The translations under genes were made by a program, and so were the position numbers. This document shows positions 7,103-12,544 of a stretch of DNA of 12,544 nt, in pieces. The notes below the pieces were generated by a model. That model saw nothing but the letters and a program-made list of their open reading frames with translations, did not search any database and had not been told where the DNA came from. The stretch's first letter is position 1; each line of letters begins with the position of its first letter. The stretch is from Synergistaceae bacterium (GTDB lineage Bacteria; Synergistota; Synergistia; Synergistales; Synergistaceae), in the NCBI GenBank assembly GCA_031264605.1, contig JAISDQ010000235.1, positions 1 through 12,544 on the forward strand, read 5' to 3'.

Positions 7103-8149
7103 ATGCGAGGAGACGGCAATTTTCCCGCTCTGGAGACTAAAAAAGGGTTCGACGCGAGTTCTCTTACGATAATTCTTTTGACGTGCGGGCTGTTCCTGTT
7201 GCTGGCCGTCACCAGCGAGACTTTTTTTTCGTTCGGCAACCTTCAGAATTCGTTCAACAATTTTCAGTCGATCCTTTACGGCGTCTCCATCGATTTTTTC
7301 GCGGCGATAGGTTTCACGTTTCTCATAATAATGGGAGAACTCGACCTGTCGGTGGGCTCGGTGGCCGCGTTCTCGGGAATGTTCACGGGATATCTGATGC
7401 GCGTCGGGGTTCCGCTCGCGCCCGCGATAGCGGCGTCGCTCGCCGTCTGCGCGGTGATCGGCCTTGCCAACGGATTTCTCGTTGTGAAGTTCAAGGTTCC
7501 GAGCATGATGATAACGCTGGGCAGCATGACGGCGGTTCGCGGGCTGGCCGACGTGCTCTGTTCCAACCTGTACGGTTACACTTACCCCAGGGCGTACCAG
7601 AGGATATCTAAACTGCGCGTCGGATCGGGGACGTACGCCGTGTTCGCCGTGATAGCGATCGTCGTTCTGGCGGCGGTGATACTGGAAATTTTGCTGAAAC
7701 GCGCGTCCGTGTTCAAAAAGATGTACTATGTGGGCGAGAATATCGAGACGGCCCGCGTGTACGGCATCAAATCGGGACAGCTCAAGATGGCGATATTCGC
7801 GATATCGGCGCTGACGGCCGGGCTGGGCGGCATATATATGGGGGCGCGCCTCGGTTTCGCCGAGACCGCGATCGGCTCGGGGCTCGAATTCAAAGTGTTG
7901 ACGGCCGCCGTGCTGGGGGGAGCCAGCTTGAGCGGAGGCAAGGGGAGCGTCCTGCGGACGGGTTTCGGCCTGATATTTTTGGCGCTCATCCTCAGCGGTG
8001 TGATAATCAACAACATAAATCCGCTGTACCAGCAGCTCATCATCGGGATAATGCTCGTCTCGGCCGTGTTCATCGATACCAGGGTCGGCTTGTCGCACGA
8101 GCGCGGCGCGAGGCTTGGCACGCGCGGAACGGCTGAAGGCGCGAAATGA
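7103..8149 (+). CDS. Sugar ABC transporter permease 1 (RbsC/LsrC-like)
   Basis: A 348-residue polytopic membrane protein of the BPD_transp_2 permease family used by ribose, galactose and AI-2 importers. Characteristic segments are IIMGELDLSVGS (75-86), the GLANGFLVVKFKVPSMMITL stretch in the middle, YVGENIETARVYGI, and LTAAVLGGASLSGGKGS near the C-terminus, between repeated hydrophobic spans. A short hydrophilic N-terminus precedes the first membrane helix (TIILLTCGLFLLLAV). Start ATG 7103 has GGAGG (7091-7095) 7 nt upstream. Its stop overlaps the start of the second permease in an ATGA, so the two are coupled and probably form a heterodimeric channel, as LsrC and LsrD do. Confidence 0.95.
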   Translation: MRGDGNFPALETKKGFDASSLTIILLTCGLFLLLAVTSETFFSFGNLQNSFNNFQSILYGVSIDFFAAIGFTFLIIMGELDLSVGSVAAFSGMFTGYLMRVGVPLAPAIAASLAVCAVIGLANGFLVVKFKVPSMMITLGSMTAVRGLADVLCSNLYGYTYPRAYQRISKLRVGSGTYAVFAVIAIVVLAAVILEILLKRASVFKKMYYVGENIETARVYGIKSGQLKMAIFAISALTAGLGGIYMGARLGFAETAIGSGLEFKVLTAAVLGGASLSGGKGSVLRTGFGLIFLALILSGVIINNINPLYQQLIIGIMLVSAVFIDTRVGLSHERGARLGTRGTAEGAK

Positions 8150-9117
8150 GCGCGGCGTCCGGCGTGTTCAAGCGCCCCGAGACAGTGTCGGTTGTCATGT
8201 GCGTCCTGATGGCCGCTACGCTCGCGGCGACCAGCCCGCACTTTTTCAATCCCTACAACATCGAGTCGCTTGTGGCGGGCGTCTCCCCGGAAGGCATAGT
8301 CGGACTGGGAATGATGCTGCTTTTGATCACGGGCGTATTCGATCTCTCCGTCGGATCGGTCATGTGTCTCGGCGGACTTGTCGCCGCGATGGCGCTCACG
8401 GCCGGATTTTCGACGCCCGTTTCGGTGTTACTGGGACTTGCCTCCGGAGCGGTTGTGGGGCTCGCCAACGGGTTGCTGTCCGAACATGCCGGCGTAAATC
8501 CGCTCATAACGACTCTTGGTTCCATGTATATAGTGCGCAGCGTAACGGAACTCATAATCGTGAAACAGGGGCAGACCGGGTATTCCAATCTTCCGGCGAG
8601 CTTCACCGCCCTGGGCCAGGGGACGCTCTGGGGCGCGCATTACATGTTCTGGATAATGATAGTCCTGGCGGTCGTGTTCACGATAGGCGTAACGATGACG
8701 CCGTGGGGCCGCAGGCTTTATTTCATCGGCGGCAACGAGCAGGCCGCCGTCGCGATGGGCATAAACAAAAAACTCATCAGGGTATGGCTCTACATACTGG
8801 TCGGCGTCCTGGCGGCGCTCGCCGGGATACTTGTCGACGCGCGGGCGGGCGCCGCGACGCGTTACATCGGGCAGAAATCCCACATGAACGTCATCGTCGC
8901 CTGCGCGATAGGCGGCGGCAGCCTGATGGGGGGCAAGGGCAACATGATAGGGGCCATGTTCGGAACTCTCTTCCTCTCTCTGCTGAGCAACGCGTTCAAC
9001 CTGTACGAGATAAACCAGCAGATACAGACCCTGACTTTGGGCGCGGTACTGATAGCGGTCGTCACGGTCGACGGATATCTCCAGATACGGAAGAGAAGAA
9101 TGTTGGGCAAGGAGTGA
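8146..9117 (+). CDS. Sugar ABC transporter permease 2 (RbsC/LsrD-like)
   Basis: A 323-residue permease of the same family as its neighbour but clearly a different sequence. It has GVFDLSVGS (63-71), GLANGLLSEHAGVNPLITTL, YFIGGNEQAAVAMGI and the C-terminal CAIGGGSLMGGKGNMIGAMF, with several hydrophobic spans. It starts at the ATGA overlap with permease 1, so expression should be one-to-one. Two distinct permeases in tandem are what lsr, rhamnose and some other sugar importers use, whereas ribose systems often use one homodimeric permease. The gene ends 181 nt before the binding-protein gene. Confidence 0.95.
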   Translation: MSAASGVFKRPETVSVVMCVLMAATLAATSPHFFNPYNIESLVAGVSPEGIVGLGMMLLLITGVFDLSVGSVMCLGGLVAAMALTAGFSTPVSVLLGLASGAVVGLANGLLSEHAGVNPLITTLGSMYIVRSVTELIIVKQGQTGYSNLPASFTALGQGTLWGAHYMFWIMIVLAVVFTIGVTMTPWGRRLYFIGGNEQAAVAMGINKKLIRVWLYILVGVLAALAGILVDARAGAATRYIGQKSHMNVIVACAIGGGSLMGGKGNMIGAMFGTLFLSLLSNAFNLYEINQQIQTLTLGAVLIAVVTVDGYLQIRKRRMLGKE

Positions 9118-9182
9118 CATGTTCGCGTTTTTCACGCCAAAAAGCCGGCGCGTCATTCGCTTGGATGTTATTAGCGCGCTTT

Positions 9183-9205
9183 TGATTGTAATCCGATATC
9201 AATCA
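9183..9205. promoter_or_regulatory. Short palindrome upstream of the binding-protein gene
   Basis: TGATTG (9183-9188) and CAATCA (9200-9205) are perfect inverted arms with an 11-bp AT-rich centre, in the 181-bp gap before the binding-protein gene. It could be an operator. No convincing -35/-10 pair was found in this gap, which otherwise holds only a purine-rich site at 9212-9222. Confidence 0.25.
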
Positions 9206-9283
9206 CGCGGCAAAAGGAGGGGATAAAGCGGCGGCGAATTGTGGTTTGCGCGGCAGCATACTGTTTCGGAGACAAAAATCCAG

Positions 9284-9290
9284 AAGGAGG
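9284..9290 (+). promoter_or_regulatory. Strong ribosome binding site of the binding-protein gene
   Basis: AAGGAGG stands 8 nt before ATG 9299. It fixes this start over an in-frame TTG at 9239, which would put 20 non-hydrophobic residues ahead of the signal peptide. It is the best ribosome site in the operon, in line with the excess usually needed for periplasmic binding proteins. Confidence 0.75.
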
Positions 9291-9298
9291 AATACGTT

Positions 9299-10345
9299 AT
9301 GAAAAAAGTATTGGCAATCGCGGCGGTTACGATGGTTATTGCGGCGTTTTGCACGGCGGCCCTCGCGGAGCCGCAGGCGGTGTTCAAGAACAATCCGGAG
9401 GGCAGGACTTATTATCTGTGCTCCTCGCATAACGCTCACGCTTATTTCGCGGAATCCCACCTCGGCCTCAGGTACGCGGCCGAGTATTTCGGCGTCAACA
9501 TAGTCGCTTTGGGCCCCGACGGATGGGACACGGCGGAGCAGGCCAGAGCGGTCGAACAGGCTATCGCCAAGAGCCCCGCCGGCATAATCACCCGTTTCTG
9601 GGACGCGTCGCCTCTCGCGGCCGTCCGCAGGGCGACCGAGGCCGGAATTCCCGTGGTCGCGACCGAGACAAGGATAGGCTCGTCCGCGGCTGACATCGGC
9701 GGCGCGCTCACCTATATCGGCCTCGACAACAAGCAGAGCGGCAGGGACACGGCGGCCGAACTCGTCCGCATCGCGGGAGACACGGGCAAAGTCGTATGCA
9801 TGGGCAACTGGGGCGCTTCCAATACCGACTCCAAACTCGCCGGCGTCAAGGAATATCTGGCGGACTATCCCGGATGGGAGATAATCGCGGAGGTCGACGA
9901 CAAAGCCGACGCCACGGCCGCCATCGAAGCCGGCAAGACCGTCGTCAACAACTATCCCGCGGCGACTGCCGTAATAGGGCTCGACTCCTCCTCCGGCACC
10001 GGCCTCGGCAAGGCGATGGAAGAACTCAACAAGCCCGCGGGCAGCTACAAGGTCGTCGTGAACGACCGCGAGCCGTCCGTTCTCCAGTACATCGAAGACG
10101 GCTACATCGACGCGACGATGTGCAACAAGACCGCCGGCGACGAATATATGGCCATCCTCGTCATGGAGGACTACAACAACGGCGGACTCAAGAACGTCCC
10201 GCTGTCTTCCAACAACGCGGCGGCCGGAGTGCACGGCGTCCCTGAGAATATGTACAACACCGTGTTCGCGATCAACAGGGACAACGTGAAGTATTTCTTC
10301 GCCGATGAAATGCCGAACATCAAGACCGATCTCTACAACAAATAA
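9299..10345 (+). CDS. Periplasmic sugar-type substrate-binding protein (PBP type 1; RbsB/LsrB superfamily)
   Basis: A 348-residue secreted binding protein. The N-terminus is a classical signal peptide: KK, a hydrophobic core (about 4-18) and cleavage predicted after ALA (residue 23). The Cys at 18 has no lipobox, so a free periplasmic protein of a diderm cell is expected. The mature part has the two-lobe type-1 fold: YAAEYFGVNIVALGP, AIAKSPAGIITRFWDASPL, GIPVVATETRI, YIGLDNKQSGRDTAAELV, YPGWEI and TAVIGLDSSSGTGLGKAMEEL. The gene sits in the lsrB position of an lsrACDBF-like order and shares PGWEI with LsrB. Aligned by eye to LsrB as I recall it, the AI-2 contacts (Lys35, Asp116, Asp166, Gln167, Pro220, Ala222) are all different, so another ligand is likely. 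It delivers ligand to the two permeases encoded upstream. Confidence 0.93.
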   Translation: MKKVLAIAAVTMVIAAFCTAALAEPQAVFKNNPEGRTYYLCSSHNAHAYFAESHLGLRYAAEYFGVNIVALGPDGWDTAEQARAVEQAIAKSPAGIITRFWDASPLAAVRRATEAGIPVVATETRIGSSAADIGGALTYIGLDNKQSGRDTAAELVRIAGDTGKVVCMGNWGASNTDSKLAGVKEYLADYPGWEIIAEVDDKADATAAIEAGKTVVNNYPAATAVIGLDSSSGTGLGKAMEELNKPAGSYKVVVNDREPSVLQYIEDGYIDATMCNKTAGDEYMAILVMEDYNNGGLKNVPLSSNNAAAGVHGVPENMYNTVFAINRDNVKYFFADEMPNIKTDLYNK

Positions 10346-10398
10346 GACAGGGCGCGGCGATTTTACGGATAACGGCGGGCCTGGACGCACACGGTTCG

Positions 10399-10415
10399 CC
10401 GTTCATATCGAACGG
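10399..10415 (+). promoter_or_regulatory. Hairpin touching the ribosome site of the LsrF-like gene
   Basis: CCGTTC (10399-10404) and GAACGG (10410-10415) form a perfect 6-bp stem with a 5-nt loop, ending inside the ribosome site GGAGG (10414-10418). It could lower translation of the enzyme relative to the abundant binding protein, or protect the upstream mRNA end. Confidence 0.35.
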
Positions 10416-10418
10416 AGG
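10414..10418 (+). promoter_or_regulatory. Ribosome binding site deciding a TTG start for the LsrF-like gene
   Basis: GGAGG is only 2 nt from the ATG at 10421, too close for normal initiation, but 8 nt from the in-frame TTG at 10427. The second is preferred; the protein changes by only two residues. Confidence 0.6.
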
Positions 10419-10426
10419 TAATGGAG

Positions 10427-11377
10427 TTGGCAGAAAAAGATACCGCCCAGGTTTCGGCGGAAAAATTGTACTATGAAGATGTGCCGCCGCCCGTACAGGG
10501 CTTTCACGTAAAAGGCGCCGAGCACGCCGAGTGGGGCCTGAAGGACAGGCTCTCCCGCATATTCAGCCCCAAGAGCGGACACACGGTCATGCTGGCGTTC
10601 GATCACGGCTACATAATGGGCCCGACAACAGGGCTCGAACGCATGGATCTGGTAATTCCCAAGCTCGCGCCATACATCGACGTTTTCATGGCGACGAGGG
10701 GCGCCCTGCGCACCTGCGTCCCGCCCACGTTCAACAAAGGCATCGCCCTCCGGTCGACGGCCGGCCCGAGCATTTTGGCCGACGACGTCACCGACGAGGT
10801 GCTGGCGGTCGATATCGAGGACGCCATAAGGATGAACGCGTCGTGCATGGCCGTACAGACGTTCATAGGTTCTCCCTTCGAACGCCAGACCATCGATAAC
10901 CTGAACAGGGCCATCAACGCGGGCAACCGCTACGCGATAGCCACCCTGGGCGTCGTGGCGGTCGGCAAGCAGATGGAGCGCACGACGCGCTTTTTTCTTC
11001 TGGCGACGAGGATGCTCGCCGAGTTCGGCGTACATATCGTAAAGACCTACTACTGCGATGATTTCAAAAAGGTCGTCGCGGCCTGTCCGGTTCCGATAGT
11101 GATAGCCGGCGGCAAGAAGCTTCCGGAAGACGAGGCGCTTACGCTGGCGTACCGCGCGATCGGAGACGGGGCGGCCGGAGTCGATATGGGGCGCAATATA
11201 TTCCAGGCCGAAGACCCGGCGGCGATGGCCCAGGCCATCGGCAAAGTGGTTCACGAGGGATACGGCGACAAACGCGCGTACGAGTTCTACAGAGACACCG
11301 CCGTTGGCTTGAAGCCGGCGAAAGACGCAAAACCCGTCAAACGGGCCGCGAGAGGCCGACCGCCGAAAAAATCATGA
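10427..11377 (+). CDS. lsrF: LsrF-type class I aldolase/thiolase (DhnA/FbaB family)
   Basis: A 316-residue TIM-barrel class I aldolase closely resembling E. coli LsrF, the thiolase that splits 3-hydroxy-5-phosphonooxypentane-2,4-dione with CoA into DHAP and acetyl-CoA in AI-2 breakdown. Recognised stretches are AEWGLKDRLSRIF, TVMLAFDHGY (53-62), GPTTGLER (65-72), IVKTYY with the Schiff-base Lys206 (Lys203 in E. coli), CPVPIVIAGGKKLP and GVDMGRNIFQ. The resemblance runs almost end to end. The last 27 residues (290-316) are extra: a Lys/Arg/Ala/Pro-rich tail ending RGRPPKKS. Gene position, just after the binding protein, is the lsrF position of lsrACDBFG. It could also act on a related deoxy-sugar phosphate, since no LsrK-like kinase or LsrG is present in the window. 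Last gene of the operon, followed directly by a terminator. Start is TTG 10427 on ribosome-site spacing. Confidence 0.88.
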   Translation: MAEKDTAQVSAEKLYYEDVPPPVQGFHVKGAEHAEWGLKDRLSRIFSPKSGHTVMLAFDHGYIMGPTTGLERMDLVIPKLAPYIDVFMATRGALRTCVPPTFNKGIALRSTAGPSILADDVTDEVLAVDIEDAIRMNASCMAVQTFIGSPFERQTIDNLNRAINAGNRYAIATLGVVAVGKQMERTTRFFLLATRMLAEFGVHIVKTYYCDDFKKVVAACPVPIVIAGGKKLPEDEALTLAYRAIGDGAAGVDMGRNIFQAEDPAAMAQAIGKVVHEGYGDKRAYEFYRDTAVGLKPAKDAKPVKRAARGRPPKKS

Positions 11378-11421
11378 CAAACGCGAAAATGCCCGCCGCA
11401 AGGCGGGCATTTTCGCGTTTG
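11378..11421. terminator. Perfect 20-bp stem terminator, bidirectional
   Basis: The arms 11378-11397 and 11402-11421 are exact reverse complements closed by a GCAA (GNRA) tetraloop. The GC-rich core GCCCGCC/GGCGGGC is flanked by AAAAT on the left and ATTTT on the right, so it reads as an A-tract/hairpin/T-tract terminator on both strands. It begins right after the stop of the LsrF-like gene and lies 34 nt from the end of the convergent dipeptidase gene, so it likely serves both. Confidence 0.88.
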
Positions 11422-11455
11422 GGTGCCGCGCCGGATGCGGATAACCGCGCGCCGG

Positions 11456-12544
11456 TCAAATATCCTGTATCTTTATCCTCGTCTCGCCGTCGATGAACGA
11501 CAGAAAAAAAATCATCGCGGCTTCCGACACCGAGACGCAGCCGGCGGTGGGGCCGCCCGCGGAGCAGTGGAGGAATATCGCCGAACCCAGGCCGGGTACG
11601 ACGGGATTTGTGTTATAGTTTATCGCTATCGCGTATTTGTAGGCTTTTGGAAATTTTATCAGGTGTTCAGCGGATTTCCAATCGGCGTCGGGGTCGTTTT
11701 TGCCGGCCCATTGGTTATAGCGCGCGGATTTTGGGTCGTCCACCCATACGTCGTTCTCGTTCACTTTAGTGTACGGCGTGATTGAGCCCGGGTCGTCGGA
11801 GACGCCGAACGCCCGGCCAAACGTATAGACGCCCGAGGGGGTCTTGCCGTCGCCCTCGCGCTTGCCCGCGGAGACGCCATTTTTGCCGAAATATCCGGCG
11901 GTCTCGAAGCGTAGCGTCCAGTCCGTTCCGGTCTTCCTGTACGCCCTTATGACGGCGGCGTTCCGGCCTTCTTTTGACAAAGAAGCCGTTATCACCCTGT
12001 CCGCGCCCCGCGACGCGTCGTCGAGCATTGCCCGCGTATCTTCGTCCGCGCGCTCCGCCGGGGCTACGGGAAAATCGAAATACGTCTTCGGGTACGGCTC
12101 GTCTTTCAGCGCGAAGTGCCACCACTCGGTACGCAGCGGCGCAAAACCCGCCTGAATCATGGCGTCGCGGAGGATTTTCCTGTGCGCGAATTGTCGCGCC
12201 GTCACCCGTTTCGAATCGGAGTGGGATATCTCGCTGAAGAAATCGAACGGCGAGCCCATATCGATATCGAACCCCGCCGCCGCGTCTGTGATGGTGAGGT
12301 CTACCGCGCCGCCGCGGGAATGCCCCGACTTCGACGCGATGTAGCCCTTCCTGAAAAGATCCGCCTTGTCCGTGCCCGGGTAGAATATCTCCTTCATTCC
12401 GACGTCGTTCAAGTCCCTGCCCCATCTCACGAAATGACCGACGGCCCCGGCGGGCCTGTACGCGTCGTAAATCTTGATTCCGTAACCGGCGCGGGCCAAT
12501 ATCCGCGCGGCGTTTTTCAGCGCGGCCGCCGCCTCGGCCGACAG
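11456..12544 (-). CDS. VanX-type D-Ala-D-Ala dipeptidase fused to an L,D-transpeptidase-like domain (5' truncated)
   Basis: The frame is open to the right edge, so the N-terminus and any signal peptide are missing; 362 residues are visible. The first half (about 1-165) is a peptidase M15D domain. It shows IYDAYRP (Arg30), SGHSRGGAVDLTI (zinc ligands His75 and Asp82), DMGSPFDFFS and EWWHF (Glu140, zinc ligand His143), then YPKTYFDFPV. The spacings Arg-45-His-7-Asp-58-Glu-3-His equal those of VanX (71, 116, 123, 181, 184), so it should be active. The second half (about 185-362) ends in the YkuD/ErfK-like motif HCSAGGPTAGCVSV. Its catalytic Cys is at 11537-11539, preceded by DGKTPSGVYTFGRAFG and GSAIFLHC. 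The first domain cleaves D-Ala-D-Ala-type dipeptides; the second is expected to act on peptidoglycan stem peptides at the L,D bond. The two together point to a cell-wall enzyme outside the cytoplasm. Convergent to the operon and probably unrelated to it. Confidence 0.88.
   Translation of the reverse strand: MSAEAAAALKNAARILARAGYGIKIYDAYRPAGAVGHFVRWGRDLNDVGMKEIFYPGTDKADLFRKGYIASKSGHSRGGAVDLTITDAAAGFDIDMGSPFDFFSEISHSDSKRVTARQFAHRKILRDAMIQAGFAPLRTEWWHFALKDEPYPKTYFDFPVAPAERADEDTRAMLDDASRGADRVITASLSKEGRNAAVIRAYRKTGTDWTLRFETAGYFGKNGVSAGKREGDGKTPSGVYTFGRAFGVSDDPGSITPYTKVNENDVWVDDPKSARYNQWAGKNDPDADWKSAEHLIKFPKAYKYAIAINYNTNPVVPGLGSAIFLHCSAGGPTAGCVSVSEAAMIFFLSFIDGETRIKIQDI

Noticed and set aside
9131..9186. 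GC-rich GCGCG segments followed by TTTT after permease 2, as a possible terminator
   Set aside because: The best stem is about 5 bp with a long loop, and the operon most likely reads through to the binding protein.
9119..9226. A 35-codon ORF right after permease 2 with AAGGAG 4 nt upstream
   Set aside because: Spacing is short, composition is basic and unremarkable, and it ends inside the purine-rich site; nothing supports a real peptide.
9203..10390. A 395-codon minus-strand frame opposite the binding protein
   Set aside because: No recognisable domain; the plus strand has a signal peptide, a strong ribosome site and a type-1 binding-protein fold.
1..12544. CRISPR arrays, tRNA/rRNA genes, insertion sequences or attachment sites
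   Set aside because: No regularly spaced repeats, no RNA-gene hallmarks, no transposase motifs and no terminal repeats were seen on either strand.

Overview
The window is about 12.5 kb of GC-rich (roughly 60% by eye) bacterial DNA with almost no spare space: ten protein genes complete or nearly so, two of them cut by the window edges. The organism is probably an anaerobic, diderm, fermentative bacterium. The basis is a secreted, non-lipoprotein sugar-binding protein with a classical signal peptide, an acyl-CoA dehydrogenase/ETF module, heavy use of ATA (Ile) and AGG (Arg) codons despite the GC content, and several TTG starts. Synergistota is my best guess, but that is inference and not proven by any marker in the window.

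Layout. (i) 1-969 (+): C-terminal part of a YesN-like response regulator with an AraC-type DNA-binding domain. (ii) 1038-1823 (+): a short-chain dehydrogenase/reductase. (iii) 1967-2347 (-): an HxlR-family regulator, convergent with the SDR and divergent from the main operon. (iv) 2348-2581: a 234-bp divergent control region with a nested dyad, T-tract operator-like sites and a candidate promoter. (v) 2582-11377 (+): a probable eight-gene operon encoding an acyl-CoA dehydrogenase, EtfB, EtfA, a sugar-type ABC ATPase, two different permeases, a periplasmic binding protein and an LsrF-type class I aldolase/thiolase. It ends in a perfect 20-bp stem terminator. (vi) 11456-12544 (-), running off the right edge: a fusion of a VanX-type D-Ala-D-Ala dipeptidase and an L,D-transpeptidase-like domain.

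How the genes may work together. The order ATPase-permease-permease-binding protein-LsrF matches E. coli lsrA-C-D-B-F, the autoinducer-2 uptake and degradation operon. However, lsrK, lsrG and lsrR are not seen, and the binding protein does not appear to keep the known AI-2 contacts. The operon starts instead with a flavin-dependent acyl-CoA dehydrogenase and its electron-transfer flavoprotein. I infer a catabolic unit that imports a sugar-like compound, cleaves it with an LsrF-type enzyme (which in E. coli transfers an acyl group to CoA), and couples acyl-CoA redox chemistry to ETF. The HxlR protein and the two-component regulator are the likely controllers. The acyl-CoA dehydrogenase lacks a Glu at both usual catalytic-base positions, so its reaction may not be ordinary beta-oxidation. 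The ligand and pathway are unknown.
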